From Sandaracinaceae bacterium (lineage in GTDB: Bacteria; Myxococcota_A; Polyangia; Polyangiales; Sandaracinaceae): a DNA stretch of 64,000 nt. Below are positions 26,224 to 33,749 of this stretch, piece by piece (the stretch's first letter is position 1; every line of letters starts with the position of its first letter). Where the stretch lies: assembly GCA_019637095.1 (NCBI GenBank), contig JAHBWG010000019.1, forward strand, positions 42,825-106,824. Direction: 5' to 3'. The position numbers and the translations under genes were made by a program. The notes under the pieces were generated by a model that searched no databases, was not told where the DNA came from, and was given only the letters and a program-made list of their open reading frames with translations.

Positions 26224-26798
26224 CGATAGTGCTCCAGCCCGGGCCAGTCGGGGAGCGTCGCGCACCACGCCGCGAAGCCCACGAGCGTCGCGAAGCGCGG
26301 ATCGAGGTCGAGCGGGTCGGGGTAGCGGAACGCCTCCGCCTCCTCTGCGAGCTCGACCAGGCGCGCGTGATAGCCGGGCCAGCTCGTGAGCGCCTTCAGG
26401 TAGCTCGCCCACCGCGTCTCGCCGCGCGCGACCTTCGTTGCCTCGCTCCGCAGGAGCGCGAGCCCGCCCGGGTGCGACTGCAAGAGCTGGAGGTCGTATC
26501 CGAGGAACGCGTCCTCGTGGTAGACGCTGAGCACGTGCCCGACGACCTGCGCGGCCCGCAGCCGGAGCCCCGTGTCGACGAGCAGCTGCCGCGGCTCGTA
26601 GAGCCCCTGGAAGAGCGCGCGCCGTGGGAGCTGCGACATCCACGTGGCTCGGCTGCGCGCCCGCTCGCGCTCCGACTCGCTCAGCGTGATCGGGAGCATC
26701 GCCAGCCAGCCGACGGACACCTGCCACGCGCTCGGCAGCCGCTCGATCATCGCGTGCCGCGCGAAGAACCCGAGCCGCTCCGCGATCGCGCGGCTCAT
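26220..26798 (-). CDS. Hypothetical protein in lipid-related operon
   Basis: A 192-residue protein that I do not recognise. It is mostly helical and rich in aromatic and charged residues (WQVSVGWLAMLPITLSESE; RALFQGLYEPRQLLVDTGLRL; YHEDAFLGYDLQLL). There is no signal peptide, and one moderately hydrophobic segment near residue 30. It is locked between the DUF2156 gene (ATGA overlap at 26795-26798) and the acyltransferase gene (GTGA overlap), so its product is probably made in step with them. Confidence 0.7.
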   Translation of the reverse strand: MSRAIAERLGFFARHAMIERLPSAWQVSVGWLAMLPITLSESERERARSRATWMSQLPRRALFQGLYEPRQLLVDTGLRLRAAQVVGHVLSVYHEDAFLGYDLQLLQSHPGGLALLRSEATKVARGETRWASYLKALTSWPGYHARLVELAEEAEAFRYPDPLDLDPRFATLVGFAAWCATLPDWPGLEHYR

Positions 26799-27922
26799 CG
26801 CGCGTCCCTCGCCGCGCCGCCGAAGCCGCGCCAGATCACGCGCACCAGATCCGGCCCGAGCAGGTAGCGGGCGCCGACGCCCGACGCCTCGGTGAACGCG
26901 TGGAGGATCCGCGGCGCCGCGCGGGTGAACGACGCGACCGAGCGCGGCTCCCACGCGCCGGGCAGCGCGGCCTTGAGCGCGTAGAGCCGCCGCAGGTACT
27001 TCGCGTTCGAGAGCCGGCGCTCCATCGCGTCGAGCTGCCACGAGAGCGCGCGCGACGCGCCCGGCGGATGCACGAGCCCGTGGAGCGGCGCGAACCCGAC
27101 CGCGAGGCGCGCCCCCTCCGCGCGCAGCCGCGCGGCGAGGCCGTGCACGGTGGACAGCCACACGCCCCACTGCCGCGTGCGCTCGAGCCGCAACAGATCG
27201 AGCAGCCACGCCTCCACGCGGCCGTCCCGCCAGATCGCGTCGAGCACGGCGAAGCCGAACGTCCGCGCGCCGTGCTTCAAGAGGAGCACGCGCCGCGTCC
27301 CGTCGTCCTCGTAGGACATCGGCCGCACGAGGAAGCCGACCTCCTTGGTGATCTCGGCGCGAGCGAGGTACGCGCGGCTGATCGCGTCGAGGCGCGCGCG
27401 GTCGACCGCCGCCCAGCTCGTCTCCTCGATCGAGAAATCCAGCTTGTCGGCGTGACGCAGCGCGCCGCGCACCTCCTTGGGGGGCGCGTCGAGGAGCGCG
27501 CTCGCGTCGAGGCTCCGATCGCACCCGATCCCCGCGGTGTGGAGGCCGGCCTCCGCGCAGGCTCGCGCGAGCGGCTCGCGCAGGTAGAAGAGGATCGGCC
27601 GGGGCGCGACGCGGAGGAACCGCCGCAGCATCTCGGCGCGGTCGGCAGGATCGCAGAGCGGCCCGCCGAGCGCCGCGTGCACGCCGCCCACCCGCCGATA
27701 GGCCCATGTCCCGAACGACGTCTCGAAGCGCTCGAGCGACGGGTCGAGCGTCGCGCAGGCGATGAGGTCACCGTCGCCGAAACGCCGAGCGAGCGCGTGC
27801 GCGTGGCGCAGGCCGCGTTCTGCCGGGCTCCGCCGCGCCTGACATCGCTCGTCGCGCGCGAGCCCGGTGGCGTGTCCCGGTCTCGCGGTAGCGTCCGCTC
27901 TCTCGGCCGTGCGGCCTCCCAT
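26795..27922 (-). CDS. DUF2156 (GNAT-fold, MprF-C-like) protein
   Basis: A 375-residue protein resembling the C-terminal domain of phosphatidylglycerol lysyltransferase (DUF2156): LGGPLCDPADRAEMLRRFL, ILFYLREPLARACAEAGLH and KEVRGALRHADKLDF in the expected order. The family transfers an aminoacyl or acyl group; the membrane flippase part of MprF is absent. ATG at 27922 is taken as the start, but the first ~40 residues are Arg/Ala-rich and a later start is possible. It is the first gene of a set of four overlapping genes running to 24023. Confidence 0.75.
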   Translation of the reverse strand: MGGRTAERADATARPGHATGLARDERCQARRSPAERGLRHAHALARRFGDGDLIACATLDPSLERFETSFGTWAYRRVGGVHAALGGPLCDPADRAEMLRRFLRVAPRPILFYLREPLARACAEAGLHTAGIGCDRSLDASALLDAPPKEVRGALRHADKLDFSIEETSWAAVDRARLDAISRAYLARAEITKEVGFLVRPMSYEDDGTRRVLLLKHGARTFGFAVLDAIWRDGRVEAWLLDLLRLERTRQWGVWLSTVHGLAARLRAEGARLAVGFAPLHGLVHPPGASRALSWQLDAMERRLSNAKYLRRLYALKAALPGAWEPRSVASFTRAAPRILHAFTEASGVGARYLLGPDLVRVIWRGFGGAARDAR

Positions 27923-28025
27923 CGCTCGCCGCGCTCCTCTCGACCTCGTGCCGGTGCGGCACGACCTCCGAGCGCAAGACGCTACCGCGCGGCGTCGAGG
28001 GCGCACAACGGGCCCGGCGCCTGGC

Positions 28026-29681
28026 TCACGCGCAGTCGAGGCCGCACGACGGGCGCAAGAGCACCTTGCCGTGCACGTGTCCACGCTCCACGTAGCGCAT
28101 CGCCTCGGCGGCCTGGTCGAGCGACAAGACGCGGTCGATCACCGGGCGGAGCGCGCCGGTCGCGAGGAGCTCGCGCACCTCCTCGAGCTCCGGTGGGCCT
28201 GCCGAGAGCGTCAGCACCTCGACGCGCCGTCCGGAGCGCCAGAAGGCGAGCGGGCCGACGAGCAGCGCCTCGAAGATCTGCCGTCCCGTGCCGCCGACCA
28301 TGACGTACGCGCCGCCCGGCGCGACGCGCGCGCGGTGCGCCGCGAGCGGGCGGTAGCCGTTCACGCCGAAGACCGCGTCGTAGCGCGCCTCGTCCGCGTC
28401 GTGCTCGGCGCGCGCGTGGTCGAGCACCCGATCGGCGCCGAGCGCGCGGACGAGCGCGACGCTCCGCGGCCCGCACACGGCGGTCACGCGGAGGCCGCGC
28501 GCCTTCGCGATCTGCACGAGGGCCGTCCCGACGCCGCCGCCCGCGCCGTGGATCAGGATCGACCCGCCGGGCGCGACCCCCGCGCGCGCGAGCGCGCCGA
28601 TCGCGGTGACGCTCGCGAGCCCCGCGGCTGCCGCGGCCTCGAGGGGCACGCCCTCGGGTACGCGCGCGAGCGCGCGCTCGCTCACGCACGCGAGCTCCGC
28701 GAACGCGCCGAACCCGTCGCTCGACGTGTCGCCGAACACCGCGTCGCCCGGCGCGAACCGCGTCACGCCCGGGCCGACCGCCTCGACGACGCCGGCGACG
28801 TCCGCGCCGAGGATCCGACGGCGCGGCGCGAACAGCCCGCTCGAGAGCCGCGCGATGAACGGGTCGGCGCGCATCGAGCGGTAGTCCGCCGCGTTGATCG
28901 ACGCGAACGCGACGCGCACGAGGACCTGCCCCGGCCCGGGCTTCGGGCGCGCGACTCGGGCGACGCGCAGCACCTCGGGCCCGCCGTACCGGTCGTACAC
29001 GACCGCGGCCATCTGCGGCGCGCGCGCCCGCTCGCCGCGCCGCGCGATCAGCCACTCCGCCGCGACGATGTGGATCGCCCAGCCCGCCGCCATCGCGAGC
29101 ACGCGGCCCGTCTCGTCGTGGAGCGCGTCGACGAAGAAGTACGGCACGTGCGTCAGCGCCTGCGTACCCGGCGCGAGGCCGAGCGCGAACGCGCGCGTCA
29201 TCCACGCGCCGTGCGCGGTGAGGTCGCGGCGGCGCGCCGCGGCGACGCCCAGGACGAGCCACGCGACCATCGCCGCGCCCGCGCCGATCCGCAGCGCGTC
29301 GAGCGCCGGTCCGTCGTGCTCGCCGGGCGGATACGCGAGCGTCATCCAGATGCCCGAGAGCGCGGCGGCGATCCCGAGCGGCGCGAGCGCGCGCCCCGCG
29401 ACGCGGTGCCAGCGCGGGCGGCGGCGCCGCAGGCCGGGCAGGAACTGCAGCGCCCCGAGGACCAGGTACGCGCTCGCGCTCAGGATGTGGATGAACGCGG
29501 GGACCGGATCGGCGGCGAAGCGCGCGTGCTCGGCGAGCGCGGCGTCCCCCGTCGCGAGCCCGGCGACTCGCGTCGCGCCGGCGAGCAGCGGCACGGCGGC
29601 GAGCGCGAACAGGCCGGCGAGGATCGCGGCGTCGGTGAGGCGTGGGCGCGAGGTGCGAGGCAGGGCGGTGTCGTGGGCCAT
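28026..29681 (-). CDS. DUF2306 membrane domain fused to zinc-independent MDR oxidoreductase
   Basis: A 551-residue fusion (557 if GTG at 29699 is used). The N-terminal ~215 residues are a four-helix-type DUF2306 membrane domain (FIHILSASAYLVLGALQFL; WHRVAGRALAPLGIAAALSGIWM; AHGAWMTRAFALGLAPGTQ). The remainder is a medium-chain dehydrogenase of the quinone-reductase type: MAAVVYDRYGGPEVL, GADVAGVVEAVG, the NADPH-binding IHGAGGGVGTALVQIAKARG, and a C-terminal HVHGKVLL. No Zn-ligand Cys cluster is seen. A membrane-tethered alkene/quinone reductase is a reasonable guess. The 19-bp element at 29739-29757 lies in its promoter region. Confidence 0.85.
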   Translation of the reverse strand: MAHDTALPRTSRPRLTDAAILAGLFALAAVPLLAGATRVAGLATGDAALAEHARFAADPVPAFIHILSASAYLVLGALQFLPGLRRRRPRWHRVAGRALAPLGIAAALSGIWMTLAYPPGEHDGPALDALRIGAGAAMVAWLVLGVAAARRRDLTAHGAWMTRAFALGLAPGTQALTHVPYFFVDALHDETGRVLAMAAGWAIHIVAAEWLIARRGERARAPQMAAVVYDRYGGPEVLRVARVARPKPGPGQVLVRVAFASINAADYRSMRADPFIARLSSGLFAPRRRILGADVAGVVEAVGPGVTRFAPGDAVFGDTSSDGFGAFAELACVSERALARVPEGVPLEAAAAAGLASVTAIGALARAGVAPGGSILIHGAGGGVGTALVQIAKARGLRVTAVCGPRSVALVRALGADRVLDHARAEHDADEARYDAVFGVNGYRPLAAHRARVAPGGAYVMVGGTGRQIFEALLVGPLAFWRSGRRVEVLTLSAGPPELEEVRELLATGALRPVIDRVLSLDQAAEAMRYVERGHVHGKVLLRPSCGLDCA

Positions 29682-29738
29682 CGCGGCGAACGTGCGCACG
29701 GAGCGTCGCGCGCGGGATCGGCCGGCCGGCCATTTCGC

Positions 29739-29757
29739 ATCCGCCGAAAGGACGAGA
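29739..29757 (-). promoter_or_regulatory. 19-bp element, copy 1 (candidate response-regulator site)
   Basis: Read on the minus strand this is TCTCGTCCTTTCGGCGGAT, identical at 18 of 19 positions to the element at 31601-31619. It lies 57 nt before the ATG of the DUF2306-dehydrogenase gene (39 nt before the alternative GTG), and 10 nt beyond the stop of the response-regulator gene. The repeated position before two nearby transcription units suggests a binding site for the NarL-type regulator encoded between them. Confidence 0.6.
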
Positions 29758-29768
29758 CCGCGCGCCGC

Positions 29769-30425
29769 TCAACGGCGCACGCGCCCGGTCTCGTGGGCCC
29801 ACATCGCGATCTCCACGCGGTTGCGCGCGCCGAGCTTGCCCATGAGGCTCGCGACGTGGCTCTTGACGGTGCTGAGCGAGATGTGAAGCTCCTTTGCGAT
29901 CTCCAGGTTGGTGCGCCCGCGCGCCACCGTGAGGAGCACCTCCTCCTCGCGCTCGGTGAGCGGCTCCGCCGGCGGGCTCGGTCGCGGGCCGCCGAGCGCG
30001 GCGAACGCCTCGAGCAGCCGCGCGGTCACGCGGGGCGCGATCAGCGCGTCGCCCGCGGCCGCCGCGCGGATCGCCTGCACGAGCAGCTCCGGTCCTGCGT
30101 CCTTGAGCAGGAACCCGCGCGCGCCCGCCTTCAGCGCGGCGTACACGTGCTCGTCGAGATCGAACGTCGTGATGACGACCACCGCGAGCGGCGAGTCGAC
30201 CCCCGGCCCCGCGAGCCGTCGCGTCGCCTCGATGCCGTCCATCCCCGGCATGCGGATGTCGAAGAGGCACACGTCGGGCGACCGCTCGCGCGCGAGCCGG
30301 ACCGCGCTCGCGCCATCGGCGGCCTCGCCCACCACCTCGATCCCCGGCTGCGCCTCGAGGATCATGCGCAAGCCCGTGCGCACGAGGTCCTGATCGTCGG
30401 CGAGGAGCACGCGGATCGGCCTCAT
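29769..30425 (-). CDS. NarL/FixJ-family response regulator
   Basis: A 218-residue response regulator. The receiver has DD at 10-11, phospho-acceptor Asp56 (LFDIRMPG), and a conserved Lys in LLKDAG. The LuxR-type helix-turn-helix at the end (LTEREEEVLLTVARGRTNLEIAKELHIS ...) is complete. It overlaps the histidine kinase gene (ATGA) and forms a two-component system. Its likely targets are the two promoters with the shared 19-bp element. Confidence 0.95.
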   Translation of the reverse strand: MRPIRVLLADDQDLVRTGLRMILEAQPGIEVVGEAADGASAVRLARERSPDVCLFDIRMPGMDGIEATRRLAGPGVDSPLAVVVITTFDLDEHVYAALKAGARGFLLKDAGPELLVQAIRAAAAGDALIAPRVTARLLEAFAALGGPRPSPPAEPLTEREEEVLLTVARGRTNLEIAKELHISLSTVKSHVASLMGKLGARNRVEIAMWAHETGRVRR

Positions 30426-31564
30426 CGTGTGTCTCCATCGCGCGGCAGCGTCGCGCGCACCACCCAGCCGCCATCCGGCGCGGGCCCGGCCTCGAACGTG
30501 CCGCCGAGGAGCGCCGCCCGCTCGGCCATCCCCGTCAGCCCGAAGCCGGGCGCGGCGTGCGCGGGCGCCTCTCCGTCGTCCTCGACCGTCAAGCGCACCA
30601 CCCTCGCGTCGCCCACGACCCGCACGCGGATCCGGCGCGCCCGCCGCGCGTGGCGGAGCGCGTTCGTGATCGACTCTTGCGCGATGCGATGGAGCGCCGC
30701 CTCGAGCGAGGGGCGCAGTCCATCGAGCTCGCCCTCGAGCACGACCTCGACCCCGGCGCCGCGGCCGAGCGCCTCGAGCGCGGCGAGCCCGGCGGGCGGA
30801 CCGAGCGCCGCGTCGTCCTCGTCGCGCAGCGCGCCGACGAGCGCGCGCAGCTCGCGCAGGGCGCGCGCGGCCTCTCCCTCGATCGCCTCGAGCGCGCCGA
30901 GCGCCGCCTCCGGCCGCGTCGCCGCGACGGCGCGCCCCGCCTGCGCCTGGATCGCGACCGCCGCGAGGTGGTGCCCGACCGTGTCGTGCAGCTCGCGGGC
31001 GAGCCGCTCCCGCTCGCGCAGCCGCGCGTGATCGAGCTCGCGTCGCCGCGCCTGCTCGCGCGTGCGGGCGACCGCGCCGAGCGCGGCGGGCAGCAGCAGC
31101 ACCGTCGCCGCGGCCATCGCCTCGCCGAAGTCCCGCAGCTCGCCCTGCCGGGCCGAGAGCGCGTACGCGCACGCCATCACCGCGAGCCCGAGCGCGGCTT
31201 GGCGCCCCGAGCCGGCGCGGAACAGCGAGTACGGCAGCAGGAGCGCCGCCGTGCTCGCGTAGAGCGCCGCCGGCGCGAGCCCGAGCGCCAGCTCGGTCGC
31301 GGACACGGCGAGGATCGCGCCGAACGCGACCGCGAACGCCCCGAACGGGCGCGTGCGCCGCAGCGCGACCGCGCCCGCGATCACGACCGCGACCGCGACC
31401 GGGAGCGCGAGCGCGAGCCCGCGCGCCGGCAGGTCGTCGCGCAGGAGCCCCTCCGTCGCCGACAGCGCGAGCAGCGCGACGGCGAGCGCCCCGTCGGTGC
31501 GCGACGGCCGCTTCGGCGGCGCGAGCGCCGGCTCGTCCCACCACGCTCGGATCGACCGGAGCAC
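30422..31564 (-). CDS. NarX/DesK-type sensor histidine kinase
   Basis: A 380-residue kinase. GTG at 31564 gives a protein with about five N-terminal hydrophobic helices (e.g. ALAVALLALSATEGLL; FGAFAVAFGAILAVSATELALGL) and no extracytoplasmic sensor domain, then the HisKA_3 box with phospho-His near residue 193 (ELHDTVGHHLAAVAIQ), N box QESITNALRHA and G box FGLTGMAERAALLGG. This class pairs with NarL-type regulators; sensing within or at the membrane is likely. It is translationally coupled to the regulator gene. It begins 72 nt after the end of the isonitrile gene set, with its own candidate promoter element. Confidence 0.92.
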   Translation of the reverse strand: MLRSIRAWWDEPALAPPKRPSRTDGALAVALLALSATEGLLRDDLPARGLALALPVAVAVVIAGAVALRRTRPFGAFAVAFGAILAVSATELALGLAPAALYASTAALLLPYSLFRAGSGRQAALGLAVMACAYALSARQGELRDFGEAMAAATVLLLPAALGAVARTREQARRRELDHARLRERERLARELHDTVGHHLAAVAIQAQAGRAVAATRPEAALGALEAIEGEAARALRELRALVGALRDEDDAALGPPAGLAALEALGRGAGVEVVLEGELDGLRPSLEAALHRIAQESITNALRHARRARRIRVRVVGDARVVRLTVEDDGEAPAHAAPGFGLTGMAERAALLGGTFEAGPAPDGGWVVRATLPRDGDTR

Positions 31565-31600
31565 GACGCCGACAGCGTAGTCACTCCCGCGCCCGCGGGT

Positions 31601-31619
31601 ATCCGCCGAAAGTACGAGA
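31601..31619 (-). promoter_or_regulatory. 19-bp element, copy 2 (candidate response-regulator site)
   Basis: Minus-strand reading TCTCGTACTTTCGGCGGAT, 36 nt before the kinase start codon and within the 71-bp gap after the isonitrile genes. Copy 1 is at 29739-29757. Its position suggests autoregulation of the kinase-regulator operon. Confidence 0.6.
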
Positions 31620-31635
31620 TCGCCCGCGGCGGGGC

Positions 31636-32055
31636 TCACGACGCGTCGAGGCCCGCGAGGCCCACGCGCTCGCGCAGCGTCGCGAGCTCCTCCTCGAGCA
31701 GCGCCTCGTACGCCTCGCCGTAGAGATGTCGCGCGCCGCGCGCGCGCCGCCACGCCCTCGCGGTGCGCGCCGGCCCGACGAGGCAGCCGAGCGCGAGCGC
31801 GCCCACGCAGAGCAGCGCGATCAGCGCGGTGGGCGGCCCCGCGCGCAGCTCGAGCGCGCTGACCTCGACCTCGCCCCAGAACGTCGGCGGCGCGTCCAGG
31901 GCGACGTGGTGGAGGTCGTGCAGGTGCAGCCGGCCCGGGTTCGGGAACGTCAGCGTCACGAGCCCGAGGGGCACCCGGAAGCGCCGCGCTGCGTACCCGC
32001 CGCGATCGAGCCCGTGGCGAGCGAAGTACGCGCCGAGCGCGTCGCGCACCTTCAT
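31636..32055 (-). CDS. Small membrane protein of the isonitrile gene set
   Basis: A 139-residue protein with a conserved-looking soluble N-terminal half (LGLVTLTFPNPGRLHLHDLHHVALDAP, containing an HDLHHV His cluster) and one hydrophobic segment (~residues 82-103, PPTALIALLCVGALALGCLVG). The HDLHHV/WGEVEVSALEL pattern resembles uncharacterised bacterial membrane proteins; the His cluster could bind a metal. ATG at 32055 overlaps the dioxygenase-UbiA stop (ATGA), so it is co-translated with that enzyme. Function unknown. Confidence 0.75.
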   Translation of the reverse strand: MKVRDALGAYFARHGLDRGGYAARRFRVPLGLVTLTFPNPGRLHLHDLHHVALDAPPTFWGEVEVSALELRAGPPTALIALLCVGALALGCLVGPARTARAWRRARGARHLYGEAYEALLEEELATLRERVGLAGLDAS

Positions 32056-33749
32056 GGCGACAGGCTCACCGTCGCGAGCGCGGTCCAGGCCGTGGCCGTG
32101 ATCCAGATCGGCACGCGCCGCGCGCGCGGGCGCAGCCGGCGCAGCGCCTCCCGCTCGTCCGGCGCGCCGTGGACGCGGGCGCCGAGGCGCGCGAGCTCGA
32201 GCGACACCCACAGCCACGCGAGCGCGAGCGGCGCGAGCGCGAGCCGCGCGCCGTCGTGCGCGAGCAGCGCGAGCACGCCACCTCCGCCGGCGATCACGAG
32301 CGCGCACGCCGTCCACACCGCGCCGCGCAGGCCCAGCACGATCGCCGACGTGCGGATCCCGCTCGCGCGATCCTCCGGCAGATCCTCGGCCGTGTTGACG
32401 AGCACGATGCCCTGCTGCATCGCGCCGTAGAGCCCGAAGAAGAGCGCCCAGCGCGCGTCGAGGACGCGCTCGCCCATCACCGAGGCGACGAGCAGCATCG
32501 GCCCGACGAAGATCACGCCCCAGAGCGTCACGATCTGCGCGAGCCCGCGGCTCTTCAGCCAGAGCGGCCTCGTCGAGTACTGGCCGCCGAGCACGAGGCC
32601 CACCGCCACCAGGCCGACGATCTCCACGCGCCCCAGCGTCCACGCCAGCGCGCCGCCGAGCCCCAGCGCCGCGAGCACGGTGAGGGTGATCTGCGCGCGC
32701 ACGTTCGCGACGCCGAGGCCGTACACCGCCTCCGAGAGCCGCGTCTTGTACACCGCGTCGAGCTCGCGGTCGGCGAGGCAGTTGATCATGTCGCCGAAGT
32801 GGAAGAGCAGGAAGAAGAGGATCGCGACGGCGGCGAAGCGTCCGCTCGCGAGCGGCGCCCACGCGCCGTGCGTCGCGGTGAGCGCGGCGATGAGCAGGAT
32901 GGGGATCTCCGCCACCATGAACTCCGGCCGGCGGATCGTCAGCGAGTCGACCACGTCGCAGAGGAGCGTGCGCGGCGTCCGGTCGTGCACGTTGACGCGG
33001 CGGATGTGCCGCGGCGCGTCCGTCGCGAACGCGCGCCGCCCGTGGAGCAGCGCGTGGTTGTCCGCGATCACCACGTCGCCCGTCCGCCACGTGTGCTCGA
33101 GCAGCACATCGGGCGCGTAGAGTGCCGCGCGCAGCTCCGTGATGACCTGCGCGGCGGCGAGCGGGTCGAGGCCGACGACGTCGACCGAGACCGGGTTGAG
33201 GTCGTCTACCGGCTCGGCGAAGCGCAGCACGGTGCCTCCGTCCGTCGGGTGCTGGACCACGAGCTTCTGCGTGAACGTGCCGCCGTAGTGCGCGACCGCG
33301 TCGGTCGAGTAGCGGAAGCGCAGCGCGCGCCAGCGATCGCGCGTCGGCGTGTCGGCCTTCTCCCAGACGCGCGTCGTGTCCACGAACGTCGTCGCGCCGC
33401 CCGCGTCGAGCCCCGGCGCCTCGACGCAGTGGAAGAACAGGTAGTGCGGCGAGCGCGCGAACGCGCCGTCCCAGTGGAGCGGCACCTCCCGCCGCGTGTA
33501 GAGGTAGTTCTCGGCCTGCGGGTCGGGGACGAGCTCGTGCACCGACCCGAAGGACCAAGCCTGCAGCGGGCCGAGCCGCCGCGCGCGTGCAGGCAGCTCC
33601 GCCTTCTTCGGGCCCGCGATCCCGCGCAGCACCACCACGCGATGCGCGCGCAGCCACCCCTCGAGCGTCTCGGTGGGGATCGTGTCGAACGCCGTCCCCT
33701 CCGCCGCCTCCACGAGCAGGCCGAAGGGAGACAGCGCGCGCGTCTTCAC
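32052..33749 (-). CDS. Fe(II)/2-oxoglutarate dioxygenase (PvcB/TauD-like) fused to UbiA prenyltransferase
   Basis: A 565-residue fusion. Residues ~1-270 are a TauD/TfdA-fold oxygenase closest in pattern to the isonitrile-associated PvcB/IsnB enzymes: EVPLHWDGAFARSPHYLFFHC gives metal ligands His92 and Asp94, DNHALLHGRRAF gives His236 and a 2-oxoglutarate Arg, and GGATTFVDT matches the family. Residues ~275-565 are a polytopic UbiA aromatic prenyltransferase: first Asp-rich motif NCLADRELD (Asn323, Asp327, Asp331) and second NTAEDLPED (Asn452, Asp456, Asp460), both intact for Mg-diphosphate binding. The GTG at 33749 overlaps the stop of the isonitrile synthase gene. Predicted role: oxidise the isonitrile product and prenylate it at the membrane. 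Confidence 0.88.
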   Translation of the reverse strand: MKTRALSPFGLLVEAAEGTAFDTIPTETLEGWLRAHRVVVLRGIAGPKKAELPARARRLGPLQAWSFGSVHELVPDPQAENYLYTRREVPLHWDGAFARSPHYLFFHCVEAPGLDAGGATTFVDTTRVWEKADTPTRDRWRALRFRYSTDAVAHYGGTFTQKLVVQHPTDGGTVLRFAEPVDDLNPVSVDVVGLDPLAAAQVITELRAALYAPDVLLEHTWRTGDVVIADNHALLHGRRAFATDAPRHIRRVNVHDRTPRTLLCDVVDSLTIRRPEFMVAEIPILLIAALTATHGAWAPLASGRFAAVAILFFLLFHFGDMINCLADRELDAVYKTRLSEAVYGLGVANVRAQITLTVLAALGLGGALAWTLGRVEIVGLVAVGLVLGGQYSTRPLWLKSRGLAQIVTLWGVIFVGPMLLVASVMGERVLDARWALFFGLYGAMQQGIVLVNTAEDLPEDRASGIRTSAIVLGLRGAVWTACALVIAGGGGVLALLAHDGARLALAPLALAWLWVSLELARLGARVHGAPDEREALRRLRPRARRVPIWITATAWTALATVSLSP

